A stretch of DNA of 64,000 bases from NCBI GenBank assembly GCA_963678675.1, contig OY783191.1:25626955-25690954 (forward strand). Direction: 5' to 3'. Positions 32,823-44,649 of the stretch are shown piece by piece. The translations under genes and the position numbers were made by a program. Each line of letters begins with the position of its first letter. The stretch's first letter is position 1. The notes beneath the pieces were generated by a model. That model was given only the letters and a program-made list of their open reading frames with translations, was not told the origin of the DNA and did not search any database. The stretch comes from Xiphydria camelus. Lineage: Eukaryota > Arthropoda > Insecta > Hymenoptera > Xiphydriidae.

Positions 32823-34282
32823 AGTGGCCTACGTTAAGACAGCGTATAGGGCTCTAACGTACTTCCATAAATGTACCTTTTGTTTGTGTTACACATGTAT
32901 ATATAGAGAATGTACATCCAAGTTTCGCCAAGAAACCCAGCTTGGTGGCGCTGCTTGTATTTACCTTTTGATACCGATTTTCCACGGAAAGAATTTATTT
33001 GAATGCTTTGAAATCCACATTCTATTATAATTGAGGCCATGTTGATTAAATCTCATAGGTAAAACACTTCAATTATTATCCAAAATAACGTATAAACAGC
33101 GCTTATACCACGGGCATCTGCTTAATGCTTGGTGCGTGCCACAGATGGCACTCTATCTGTTTTGTGCAGTTACCCAATCCCCCTGTTGAGACAGTAAAAG
33201 TTACTTAAAAGTGGTTGATACAAAAATTCTAAAAAAATTACATCCATATTGTACCATCGTGATACATGAATGGCTAAGTTTTCGTTGTGTACAATTCATG
33301 ATACTTTGGATTAAAAATAAAATTAACTTTTGCGGTACATAAAGTAAAATGTAGTGACTTCTTTGTCAGTGAATTTATTGCATTTTAATTTGATACTCTC
33401 TTACTAAAATAAATTTCAATTAGTAATTAGTTTTATACTGAAAAACAATCCCTAATCAAAAAATTGAATTAATTCATGTACTGTGTAGAAAATATGGATC
33501 TTTTTCATAAGAGTATGCAGTACGTCTACGTTGAGACAGACAATTGCGTGTACCTTGAGACACCTATGAATATAATTCCTGGATTCAAGAAGAGCGGCAT
33601 TTTCCCTTTTAACCCGGATATGTTTTCTGAAGTCGATTTTTTAACTGCAAGCGTAACTGACAGACCTGAAAATATTATAAAAGAAGCAAACATAGAGCAA
33701 GAACCGGCTATTTCGCATGAAATTGTCCAGCAGGAAACTTCTACGAGCAATTTCTTATCACCGGCAGTTTTTCGAGGTTTACAATTTTGACAAACGAAAA
33801 GGAGAAAGAAAATATTCGTAGGAAGAAAGAAAAACAGGTAGAGAAAATAGAAAGAGAAAGGAGAGCCAAAGAAGCCAAGATGGAAAAAAAAAGTAGAAAA
33901 AGCTAAGTTGGAAAAAGGCCGGAACACTACTTTAAAAGAAATTGAAAAATAAAATTGAAAAAATCATGAAAACAGCTAGGTTGTTGAACATAAAAAAAGA
34001 AAAGTGACAGAATAAGTAATTAAAAATAAGTAGCTTTATTCAGTAAGTGCAATTGTTTGTGCCAAAAATCGTTATCGTTTAATTTATTAATGAGAAACAT
34101 TTTCTAATTTTGCATTAAATGTAATTGAGCAATAATTCATTTCTTTATGTTCTACCTTTTAACCTCTCTTTATATTCCTTGTCTTTTTCTCAACATTCTA
34201 CCTTCTTACATATTTTCAGGAAACATTAATACTTTCATTTTTTCGCGTCTTATAATTTGTCTCAACGTAGCCTACCCAGTAT
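32823..34282 (+). mobile_element. Decayed pogo/Tigger-like element
   Basis: The left end region GGCCTACGTTAAGACA and the inverted right end region (complement AGGCTACGTTGAGACA) are similar at 14 of 16 positions. They bracket a transposase C-terminal fragment. The element is old: the ends are imperfect and most of the gene is gone. Confidence 0.5.
33476..33960 (+). pseudogene. C-terminal fragment of a DDE (pogo/Tigger-type) transposase
   Basis: The frame from 33476 encodes MNIIPGFKKSGIFPFNPDMF and then DFLTASVTDRP. This matches the conserved motif after the catalytic domain in insect pogo/Tigger-like transposases (GFrKtGIyPfN, then VTDRP). The frame stops at 33790, but a charged Lys/Glu-rich continuation is readable in another phase to about 33960, as expected of the basic tail. 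The catalytic Asp residues and the DNA-binding domain are missing. Confidence 0.75.
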
Positions 34283-34864
34283 CTCATCGTATACCACTCT
34301 GGCCTAGGTTGAGACTCTTTACACGGTCGGAATAATTCCTCTAACATGAGAAATGTCAATGAAAAAAAATTGTTTTTAGGTTACCATTTTGTAGTTAAAG
34401 GTTAGATCTAATAACGTATGGCAAAAAACTACCCTTTTTGAAGTGAAACTTCTTTGCTAAGGGTACTAAAAGCGCGCTCTATGCAACGAAAAATTCCTAA
34501 AATACCGTAACGAAACCCACACACTCCAACGCTACCGTACGTGCCTCACTCATACACCGATCTCGACCCTGCCCCATTCCACTTACGCCCTTAGCACACA
34601 ACGCTACGCAGGTATCCGATACTAGATGAGTGTACACACACCACGCGACGCGACTTTCGTCGGTGATGCTATATATTATACTCCCGCGACTGGCATGCTC
34701 AAGTGGCCGATACTCGCGTCGCCGAGACTGTTCCGTCGCCGAATTATGTTATCTTTTATTTTACAACGATTTATTTTGTTGTTTGGCAATATGTTTATAT
34801 GTACTCGAAAGAGCTCTTTCTACTCTACAAAACCGTTATAATTGTTATTTCGAATAATTAAATT
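34283..34864. repeat. Spacer with a degenerate TIR-like copy of the giant palindrome end
   Basis: 34436-34520 (TTGAAGTGAAACTTCTTTGC then AAGGGTACT) is a diverged copy of the terminal sequence found at 34864 and 35105. The remainder is unassigned. Confidence 0.45.
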
Positions 34865-35104
34865 TTGAAGTGAAACTTCTTTGCGGAGGGTACTGAATGC
34901 GCGCCCGAGGAGACGAAAACCGTAACGAAACCCACACACCCCACCGCTCTCGACCGTGTCTCACTCATACAGCTCTCTCGACCCTGTCCCAATACACCGC
35001 TGTCAACTCTGCCCCATTCCGTCGCCCGCGATCCTGTAGAGCGAAGGCTCGTGTATACCCCCCCCCCCCTCCCCCCCGTGGGAATTTCTGACTCACATAT
35101 TTTT
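34864..35104 (+). repeat. Extra direct copy of the palindrome terminus
   Basis: Repeats the first ~170 bp of the element that starts at 35105 (TGAAGTGAAACTTCTTTGCG, GAATGCGCGCCCGAGG). It includes a C-rich tract at about 35061-35078. About 35065-35105 recurs inverted at 46272-46310. Confidence 0.6.
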
Positions 35105-35299
35105 TGAAGTGAAACTTCTTTGGGAGGGTACTGAATGCGCGCCCGAGGAGACGAAAATCGTAACGAAACCCACACACTCTACCGCTCTCGACCGTGTCTC
35201 ACTCATACTCGACCCTGTCCCAACACGCTGTCGACTCTGCCCCATTCCACCGCCCGCGATCCTGCCCCGGTCCACCGCTCCCGACCGTACGTACGTTAA

Positions 35300-36379
35300 A
35301 GGTCCAGATACACATGTTAGTTTCGAGCATGCAAGCATGATTTTTCCAGGAAGTGGTCCTAGTAGCATGTGTATCCAAGTCTTGTGTGTGTGTGTGTGTG
35401 TGCTCGTTTCGAGCATGCTTAAAATAAGCATGCTCACAAATCGACCGACGGTTGATTTTCGAGCATGCTTCCTGAGGCGGGGGTGAAAAGGGGAACGCTT
35501 ATGAGCAAGTGTAGACGGTGTTTGCTAATAAGCATGCTCATATCCGTCGCGTCTAGTCGTGTCCCGTCGTGTCTAGTTGACCTAATAAAAATTTTATTTG
35601 AGATGAAAAGGAATTTATTCTCATTGAATAAGACTCTATTTGAATTAGATAAATATTCTACTAGGTTCGTACTCGATTAAAAAGATATGCAAAACATTAA
35701 TTTAATGTAAATAAATGTCTATTTATCTCAAATAAATTGTTGTCTTATATATAGATTCGTATTTAACTAGACCTCTTCCCTCGGAGTACTTGATTATGGC
35801 GAAAAAAATGTTTCTTTGGGCCAAGTAAATATTCATTAGCTATTACTCTATTTTTTGTTTGAATGAAAGAGACATTGTAATAATTAATATTATATTTACT
35901 TGGCCTAACAAAATATTTTTTCCGCCGTAATCAATTATACATTTATTAACTGCAAATTAACTCTTTTCTCGGTATATGAAGTAACTTTGATCGAGCGAAC
36001 AAAGTAATCGCTAAACTGACAAATTTCTAGAAAATCATAAACAGAATCAAGGAATTTTACTTCCAAATTTGACCGTGATAAAAATTTAATCGCTGTTTCT
36101 CAGAATGTGACATACATTACAAATTATATTTCCTCTTTTATCTTTGAGCGCGATAACAAATATTCGCCAGTTACAGTTTTTCACGAATTACAGCCTGCCT
36201 GCTACAGACAGCCTCCTAGTAAATAGCGTGTGTATTCGAGTGCTTGCTTTAAGCATGCTTATTTAGAAGCATGCTTAAAAGTAGCATGCTCATATCGAGC
36301 AAGTGTAGCAGTTAAAAGAGCATGCTTCTTTTAAGCATGCTCATAAGCATGCTTTTTTACTAGGATGTGTATCTGGACC
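35300..36379. mobile_element. TTAA-flanked element with many GCATGC sites, left arm copy
   Basis: Flanked by TTAA (35296-35299, 36380-36383). Ends read GGTCCAGATACACAT and ATGTGTATCTGGACC. At least ten AGCATGC-type palindromes cluster near both ends (35310-35540 and 36240-36360). TTAA targeting suggests piggyBac or Kolobok; there is no transposase. Confidence 0.7.
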
Positions 36380-36799
36380 TTAAAGCCATGTGTCGACTTT
36401 GCGAGGCTGGCTCGCGAAGCCGCCGTGCGAAGCATGCCACGTGTTGGATCGCCTTGCCTAGTGAAGCTGCCGCCGTTCGTTTGTCTACATATTCCGAGGC
36501 AAAAATGTCTTGAGGCTGCCTTGTGCGGCGTCCTCGCGAGCCAGCCTCGCAATATATGTGTTCCATCGCAAAGGGGACTTCTACGTCATTTCTTACCGCT
36601 CACTATTATCGCAACCTAAGTAACGCACTAATCTATATTTAATCTGTACATCTCGGTCGCAACAGCGAGGCGGGCGGTATGTTTTGGTGAATGGGGGTTG
36701 CGAATGCGTTCGCAATCCCACACCTTTCCCTCAAAACAACCTCGCAGTGTATTTAATTGTAAACCACGGCTACATCACGGGATTACTGTATCTCTTTGA

Positions 36800-36925
36800 A
36801 TCCAATATAATCGCCAGTAATATTGTGAGTGCAGTGTTAAATCATTTCAAATAAACGATACGGTTTAAATCCACCAGTCGTGTCACGCAGTAGTGCCTTC
36901 GGGATTTACGACCTCGAGGAGATCT
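36800..36925 (+). mobile_element. LTR-like R/U5 fragment in the left arm
   Basis: Contains an AATAAA-like ATTTCAAATAAACG followed by GTGTCACGCAGTAGTGCC and GGGATTTACGACCTCGAGG. The same block is inverted at 40240-40360 and diverged at 21195-21400. The 1.62-kb insertion interrupts it at 36926. LTR identity is inferred. Confidence 0.35.
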
Positions 36926-38546
36926 GGGTCATTCTCATTTAATGTCCATATTTACCGTCTCAGTGTAATGAAATGTTTTCTAGTACTATATCATTTTAAA
37001 TTAAAAACCGCTATATAACGCTCCAAGTATACGTACTTCAGTCCATTATCGATATTACTGTTTAAAAATATTTTCCAGTTTTTATCATGCCTAAAATGTG
37101 CTAATAGTGTCAGGGTTCGTCACGGTCCCTACCATACCTTTAGTCAGATTTATCAATATTACAATCAAAATAAATAGAATTATTTCGGTAGAACTTGGTA
37201 AAAATATTGCTAGAACATTGAAATAACGGTTTCAAAGAAAAAAAAGTTACTTTTTCCTTTCTACTTGGTTAAAAAAAGTAAAATGCTTTGTCTCATGTTT
37301 TTGTGTCAGGTTTGTCACACTCTCTATTTCTTTTATACAAATACAGACGGAACTACTGTTCACTTCAACTGTCTGCCCTAAATGAGCCAGCCATTATACC
37401 TAGTTCATGGTTTGTGGAAAAACGGTGTTACATTTTAAGAATTCTGCTATAATTTAAACAAAATTGTTGCTAACTGGAAAGTGTGTTTATTGAGTGTCAG
37501 GTACGTCACATCGATTACGAAATAAGCAAATAATTTTTGCAATGTACTAACGTTTAAAATTGTTTTATGCAAATTATAAATTAGGTTAGACTAACAAGCA
37601 TGGGCTTTTTTGTATTTTTACATTTGTTTTCCGCACGCTTTTATGAAATTCTCAGCTTCGTCACGGTCAGGTTCATCACGATCTAGTTTGTGACGAAATT
37701 GACCGATATATGACGAACCTGACAAATATCTACTGTAAATCAAGATTTTTAGATATGGCGCTTACACAAGCCGCGAAAGAGCTAAAAGATGCCGAGAAAA
37801 GATAAAACAAAATCCAGAAAAAAAAGAATATTTAAAGAAAAGTCTAGAAAGAGTAAAGAAAGCTAAGAAATCTATTGCTGAGTTGCCTGCTAAAGAGGAC
37901 AAGATTTGGTACCCCTTAAAGAAAATATTTCTTACCTTACTGAACCACCAATAAATGTCTCAAAGCGAATTCTTCATTTTATGAACCCATTTTGGCTTAA
38001 TGAAGAAAGTCAGTAAAAAGCCTCATTTAGTTAAATTTTCCATTAGAAATCAGAGTTCTTTTTGAAAAAGTTTATGAATAACGTGTTTGAAAATCACTGA
38101 CAATGTATTTTATTAACTGAAAGTCGAACTAATTGCTGAAACTTAAGCTATGTTTCACCGTGTTAGGTCCGTCACAAGACGTGTCAAGTTCTTCACATTA
38201 TTTTTTTGCCTTACTGAACCACCTTACTTTTTAGATTAAATTAATAAAATATTCCGATAATTTGAGAGAGTAAGTGAAATATAAATTTAAAATTATTCCT
38301 ATTTAAATAAATCATATGCTTACATTCATTTTTATAGCAAGGTTTTTGTTGTAGTGACGAACTCGACATACTATTCAAGAAAGTCATAAAAATTTAACTT
38401 TTAAACAAAGAATCTGTACGAATCTTGTTATAACTTAGGTAATAACAATGTTTACTACTCCGTAATAAGATTTAATGACAAAATATTGTATTTCGAAAAA
38501 TCAGAATTTTCAATTTCAAATTAGGGACATTAATTGAGAATGACCC
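36926..38546 (+). mobile_element. 1.62-kb element, TIR GGGTCATTCTCA, 4-bp ATCT duplication
   Basis: Termini are GGGTCATTCTCA and TGAGAATGACCC, flanked by ATCT at 36922-36925 and 38547-38550. The homologous right arm of the giant palindrome has the intact empty site at 40239-40242. The sequence TGTCAGGTTCGTCAC and variants (GTCAGGTACGTCAC, TGACGAACCTGACA) recur along the element like a dispersed binding site. A 4-bp duplication is compatible with Sola- or Academ-type transposons among others; class not settled. Confidence 0.85.
37748..37954 (+). pseudogene. Basic N-terminal fragment of a TE protein
   Basis: A frame of about 68 codons lies inside the 1.62-kb element. The core reads AYTSRERAKRCREKIKQNPE and then Lys-rich helical sequence (KKEYLKKSLERVKKAKK), ending LTLLNHQ before TAA. 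YTSxERxxRYREKxKxNPEK is a recurrent N-terminal pattern of arthropod DNA-transposon proteins as I remember it. Only this fragment survives and no catalytic region is visible. It is the only coding signal in this element. Confidence 0.5.
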
Positions 38547-39300
38547 ATCTACTCTTGATCGCACATGTTATAGTTATTAATTTGAAACTGAAGAATAAAT
38601 GAAGCAAAAATCAATCGCTGTTTAGACTGTGCAGAGTAGGTCTGGTTTGTGTTGCTCGAGAGGGTTTCTTCGGGCAATGGAAGCTATTGTTCACATTACG
38701 AGGCGACACAGTGTCGCACCTTGTTTAGGCTCACCATAAATCTAGCGTTTAGGACCCTTTTTGGGCGTATCCTTGGGAGAAGCCAGACTAGAGGGCGCAG
38801 TTACTTGTGAGTTGTTTGTATTTCGTTTGTCGAATTTTTGGTTTTCCGGATTTTACCGCGTCGAGTGGCCGGCCATACCGAGCTCGTGTAGTCTGCGATC
38901 GGAGTCGCGACTTTTCTCGAGTAACCACCGTGCATGTACATTCTTTCGCGCGCGCGCGCACGCGTGTATGTGTGTTAATTTATAATTATTATTGCAAAAA
39001 AGGCCACAGAACGGTCGAAATAGTACAGTGACAGGCAACGTGTTAAATAAACTTTCCATTTCGTGAACGTCAATGAACACTGAACATTGTTTCGCGTGTG
39101 TGTTGTATTACAATTATTATGGCAAAAACAGGAAAACAACGGGCAAAAGAGTTTCGTGAGAGGCAACGTGTAAAGAAAGCGATGACGAAGGTACCAGATA
39201 CCGAAAACTAAATAGTACAGAACGAAATCGAGGATGGAGAGAAAGAGTTAAATTCACACAATCAAACATTGATGGATCTGAGTTTGAGGGTGAAAAATAA

Positions 39301-39512
39301 CAAAACGTGTGGCCGTCACACGCGGAAGAAGTGAAACTTCGATACCAGTTTCTCTGAATTTGATTCCGGTAGTATTAGTTTCAATTGGCTCTATACAAGT
39401 CTTTTACTATGCTTCTTCGTAGAGCCAATTGAAACTAATACCACCGGAATCAAATTCAGAGAAACTGGTATCGAAGTTTTGACTTCTTCCGTGTGTGGCG
39501 GCCACACGTTTT
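39301..39512. repeat. Central hairpin of the giant palindrome
   Basis: The arms include CAAAACGTGTGGCC and its complement, then AACTGGTATCGAAGTTTTGA near 39461 opposite its inverted partner. The spacer is very short (around CTATACAAGTCTTTTACTATG). It marks the inversion centre. Confidence 0.75.
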
Positions 39513-40782
39513 GTTTTTTTTTCACCCTCAACTGTGCTCAGATCAATCAACGTTTGATTGTGTGAATTTAATTCTTTCTCTCCATCCTCGATTTCGTTCT
39601 GTACTATTTAGTTTTCGGTATCTGGTACCTTCGTCATCGCTTTCTTTACACGTTGCCTCTCACGAAACTCTTTTGCCCGTTGTTTTCCTGTTTTTGCCAT
39701 AATAATTTTAATATAACACACACGCGAAAAAATGTTCAGTGTTCATTGACGTTTACGAAATGGAATGTTTATTTAACACGTTGCCATTCACTGTACTATT
39801 TCGACCGTTCTGTGGCCTTTTTTGCAATAATAATTATAAATTACAAAATACATGCACGGTTGTTACTCGAGAAAAGTCGCGACTCCGATCGCAGACTGCA
39901 CGAGCTCGGTATGGCCGGCCACTCGATGCGGTAAAATCCGGAAAACCAAAAATGCGACAAACGAAATACAAACAACTCACAAGTAACTCTGCGCCCTCTA
40001 GTCTGGCTTCTCCCAAGGATACGCCCAAAAAGGGTCCTAAACGCTAGACTTATGGTGAGCCTAAACAAGGTGCGACACTGTGTCGCCTCGTAATATGAAC
40101 AATAGCTTCCATTGCCCGAAGAAACCCTCTCGAGCAACACAAACCAGACCTACTCTGCACAGTCTAAACAGCGATTGATTTTTGCTTCATGTATTCTTCA
40201 GTTTCAAATTAATAACTATAACATGTGCGATCAAGAGTAGATCTCCTCGAGGTCGTAAATCCCGAAGGCACTACTGCGTGACACGACTGGTGGATTTAAA
40301 CCGTATCGTTTATTTGAAATGACTTAACACTGCACTCACAATATTACTGGCGATTATATTGGATTCAAAGAGATACAGTAATTCCGTGATGTAGCCGTGG
40401 TTTACAATTAAATACACTGCGAGGTTATTTTGAGGGAAAGGTGTGGGATTGCGAACGCATTCGCAACCCCCATTCACCAAAACATACCGCCCGCCTCGCT
40501 GTTGCGACCGATGTACAGATCAAATCTAGATTAGTGCGTTACTTAGGTTGCGATAATAGTGAGCGGTAAGAAATGACGTAGAAGTCCCCTTTGCGATGGA
40601 ACACATATATTGCGAGGCTGGCTCGCGAGGACGCCGCACAAGGCAGCCTCAAGACATTTTTGCCTCGGAATATGTAGACAAACGAACGGCGGCAGCTTCA
40701 CTAGGCAAGGCGATCCAACACGTGGCACGCTTCGCACGGCGGCTTCGCGATCCAGCCTCGCAAAGTCGACACATGGCTTTAA

Positions 40783-41881
40783 GGTCCAGATACACATCCT
40801 AGTAAAAAAGCATGCTTATGAGCATGCTTAAAAGAAGCATGCTCTTTTAACTGCTACACTTGCTCGATATGAGCATGATACTTTTAAGCATGCTTCTAAA
40901 TAAGCATGCTTAAAGCAAGCACTCGAATACACACGCTATTTACTAGGAGGCTGTCTGTAGCAGGCAGGCTGTAATTCGTGAAAAACTGTAACTGGCGAAT
41001 ATTTGTTATCGCGCTCAAAGATAAAAGAGGAAATATAATTTGTAATGTATGTCACATTCTGAGAAACAGCGATTAAATTTTTATCACGGTCAAATTTGGA
41101 AGTAAAATTCCTTGATTCTGTTTATGATTTTCTAGAAATTTGTCAGTTTAGCGATTACTTTGTTCGCTCGATCAAAGTTACTTCATATACCGAGAAAAGA
41201 GTTAATTTGCAGTTAATAAATGCATAATTGATTACGGCGGAAAAAATATTTTGTTAGGCCAAGTAAATATAATATTAATTATTACAATGTCTCTTTCATT
41301 CAAACAAAAATAGAGTAATAGCTAATGAATATTTACTTGGCCCAACGAAACATTTTTTTCGCCATAATCAAGTACTCCGAGGGAAGAGGTCTAGTTATAA
41401 ATACGAATCTATATAAGACAACAATTTATTTCAGATAAATAGACATTTATTTACATCGAATAAAAGTTTATTTACATTAAATTAATGTTTTGCATATCTT
41501 TTTAATCGAGTACGAACCTAGTAGAACATTTATCTAATTCAAATAGAGTCTTATTCAATGAGAATAAATTCCTTTTCATCTCAAATAAAATTTTTATTAG
41601 GTCAACTAGACACGACGGGACACGACTAGACGCGACGGATATGAGCATGCTTATTAGCAAACACCGTCTACACTTGCTCATAAGCGTTCCCCTTTTCACC
41701 CCCGCCTCAGGAAGCATGCTCGAAAATCAACCGTCGGTCGATTTGTGAGCATGCTTATTTTAAGCATGCCCGAAACGAGCACACACACACACATACAAGA
41801 CTTGGATACACATGCTACTAGGACCACTTTCTGGAAAAAAGCATGCTTGCGTGCTCGAAACTAACATGTGTATCTGGACCT
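40783..41881. mobile_element. TTAA-flanked GCATGC element, right arm copy
   Basis: Mirror of 35300-36379, flanked by TTAA (40779-40782, 41882-41885). It retains the same ends and GCATGC clusters. A (CA)n tract near 41781 differs in length from the left copy. Confidence 0.7.
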
Positions 41882-42364
41882 TTAACGTACGCACGGTCGG
41901 GAGCGGTGGAACGGGGCAGGATCGCGGGCGGTGGAATGGGGCAGAGTCGATAGCGTGTTGGGACAGGGTCGAGTATGAGTGAGACACGGTCGAGAGCGGT
42001 AGAGTGTGTGGGTTTCGTTACGATTTTCGTGTCCTCGGGCGCGCATTCAGTACCCTCCGCAAAGTAGTTTCACTTCTTCGCATTCTATACGTTAGAAACT
42101 ACATAACTTTTATTTGAAACATTTTTTTCGATTCGTGGCAGATGGTGCTATAATCGACGAAATTCAAATTTTTCGGTTTGTGTAGAAACAGCAAAGTGTA
42201 CAAAACAAAACCTGTAAATGTCGATGAATTGAGAGAAAAAATAATACAATGCTCGCGAATATGATAACAGCAGAAACTTTGCAAAAGGTAAATGACAACA
42301 TGTATGCACGATTTGGGACACTGTCAAGTAGCTGGAGGTGAGCAATTTCAACATTTAATTAATT

Positions 42365-42560
42365 AGGGGACTCATCTGAATCAAACACCCCGATGGTGAG
42401 AGGCGAGGGGACTCACCTGAATCAAGCACCCCGATGGTGAGAGGCGAGGGGACTCACCTGAATCAAGCACCCCGATGGTGAGAGGCGAGGGGACTCATCT
42501 GAATCAAGCACCCCGATGGTGAGAGGCGAGAGGACTCACCTGAATCAAGCACCCCGAAGG
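42365..42560 (+). repeat. 41-bp minisatellite, about five units
   Basis: GGGGACTCACCTGAATCAAG (or a close variant) recurs at 42366, 42407, 42448, 42489 and 42530, period 41 bp. Units are nearly identical. It has no counterpart in the opposite palindrome arm, so it expanded or inserted after palindrome formation. Confidence 0.9.
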
Positions 42561-42589
42561 GAACAGAAAACTATTATATCCACGTCGCA

Positions 42590-44230
42590 CAGTAGTTCAG
42601 AACGCCGATTTAGCTTATCGAAATTCGTTATCGAAAAACTAAGGAACTTCTTGGTCAGTGAAGTCTTATTACGTTTATAGTAGGGTTACTTATTTATAAA
42701 TTTAATGTTAATTCGTAAAAAAAATTAAAATTTATTTATAAAAAATTATTTATAGAATCATAAAAATTTTTATGAAATAATTTGAATGTTAAAGTAATAT
42801 TTGAATGAAATAAAAGAAATAAATTTTATTCATTTATAAATTTACGCATTAGTAAATGAGTAAGCGCCTCCTGAAGTTTGCTGTTTGTAGACTGCGGGCT
42901 CATGACGAAAAATTGTACTATTCTCATCATCCGGTAAGGTTTCTGTTGCAAATTTGTACAAAATGGATCGTATGACCCCAAGGTATGTAGATTTGTTGCA
43001 ATAGTTGCTTACATTAATAGTTTAGACTTGTTGCTGTGTGTGTTTTTCTATGTAAATAAGTTTGACATGAGATATATTATTCGGCAGGTAACGGCAGGAG
43101 CTGTTTTGGCTTGCATGTGCTTCTACTACTCTTACTGTAATAGGTGCAACATAAACTAAAACCTGCTTTAACCTGCTTTTTTTTATTTTTAATTTCCAGT
43201 GGTTACGTCGCACGATAGACTGTCTTCCGCACATTGGTCTTACCGCTCAATCTCATCGCGATCGAATATATAATTTATAATTACTATTAATATTAATAAT
43301 ATATAATAATAGTTTCACCGAAACATATCGCTTCGCCGATGGCGAGATTAACTTTAAATTAGCGAGGTACTTCGATTACGTCGCACGATAGACTGTCTTT
43401 CGCACATCGGTCTTACCGCTCAATCTCATGGCGATCGAAGTACCTCGCTAATTTAAAGTTAATCTCGCCATCGGCGAAGCGATATATTTCGGCGAAACTA
43501 TTATTATATATTATTAATATTAATAGTAATTATAAATTATATATTCGATCGCGATGAGATTGAGCGGTAAGACCAATGTGCGGAAGACAGTCTATCGTGC
43601 GACGTAACCACTGGAAATAAAAAATAAAAAAAAGCAGGTTAAAGCAGGTGTTAGTTTATGTTGCACCTATTACAGTAAGAGTAGTAGAAGCACATGGAAG
43701 CCAAAACAGCTCCTGCCGTTACCTGCCGAATAATATATCTCATGTCAAACTTATTTACGTAGAAAAACACACACAGCAACAAGTCTACACTATTAATGTA
43801 AGTAACTATTGCAACAAATCTACATACCTTGGGGTCATACGATCCATTTTGTACAAATTTGCAACAGAAACACCTTACCGGATGATGAGAATAGTACAAT
43901 TTTTCGTCATGAGCCCGCAGTCTACAAACAGCAAACTTCAGGAGGCGCTTACTCATTTACTAATGCGTAAATTTATAAATGAATAAAATTTATTTCTTTT
44001 ATTTCATTCAAATATTACTTTAACATAGAAATTATTTCATAAAAATTTTTATGATTCTATAAATAATTTTTTTATAAATAAATTTTAATTTTTTTTATGA
44101 ATTAACATTAAATTTATAGATAAATAACCCTATTATAAACGTAATGAGACTTCACTGACCAAGAAGTTCCTTAGTTTTTCGATAACGAATTTCGATAAGC
44201 TAAATCGGCGTTCTGAACCACTGTGCGTCG
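42590..44230. mobile_element. 1.64-kb foldback element
   Basis: CAGAACGCCGATTTAGCTTA at left and its complement TAAGCTAAATCGGCGTTCTG at right. The arms pair along their length to a centre near 43410, where a further nested inverted repeat (GTCGCACGATAGACTGTC) occurs. The right-arm frames at 43648-43986 have mirrored broken versions on the left and match no family I know. Confidence 0.75.
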
Positions 44231-44649
44231 TTGCTTCTGGGTTACACTAAAAGTACTTTTTTACCAGATTTTTAAATGTCTAACGACAAAAGATTTACTG
44301 TAAATTCAAATTTGCAAAACAATAATTACAGGAAATGTAAATTTCTATCGCAATTGTATTGCAGAATCGAATAAATCGACTCTCAATTGCAAAAACCGAA
44401 AAATTTGAATTTCGTCGATTATAGCGCCATCTGCCACGAATCGAAAAAAATGTGTCAAATAAAAGTTATGTAGTTTCTAATGTAAAATGTGAATATACAA
44501 TCAAAAGTGGGGGTTCCTATTTAAGATTTTGAAGCTTCCCCCTCCCCCACCCACAGGGGTTGGGGTGTGGGATCAATCTTGGTGTCATTTGATAGTTTTT
44601 TAAAAATATATCAGATACGTATTTTTTCGTTTCCCGATCTGAAGCATAC

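Larger units (their letters stand above)
35105..42077. mobile_element. Giant palindromic element, about 7 kb
   Basis: The left arm (35105-39405) and right arm (39406-42077) are reverse complements apart from a 1.62-kb insertion present only on the left. The outer ends carry GAAGTGAAACTTCTTTG and its complement, the centre is a hairpin at 39301-39512. Each arm contains a nested TTAA-flanked element. Open frames occur in mirror pairs and none resembles a known protein. Either a very large foldback element or an inverted segmental duplication. Confidence 0.75.
42095..44487. mobile_element. Outer palindrome enclosing another foldback
   Basis: The arm with GATTCGTGGCAGATGGTGCT near 42133 and CGACGAAATTCAAATTTTTC near 42157 is inverted at about 44400-44470. 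It encloses the foldback at 42590-44230 and, in the left arm only, a 41-bp minisatellite. Confidence 0.65.

Noticed and set aside
36365..40802. Mirrored 68-84-codon frames in the arms of the giant palindrome
   Set aside because: They occur on both strands of both arms and match no family; more likely chance frames in GC-richer sequence.
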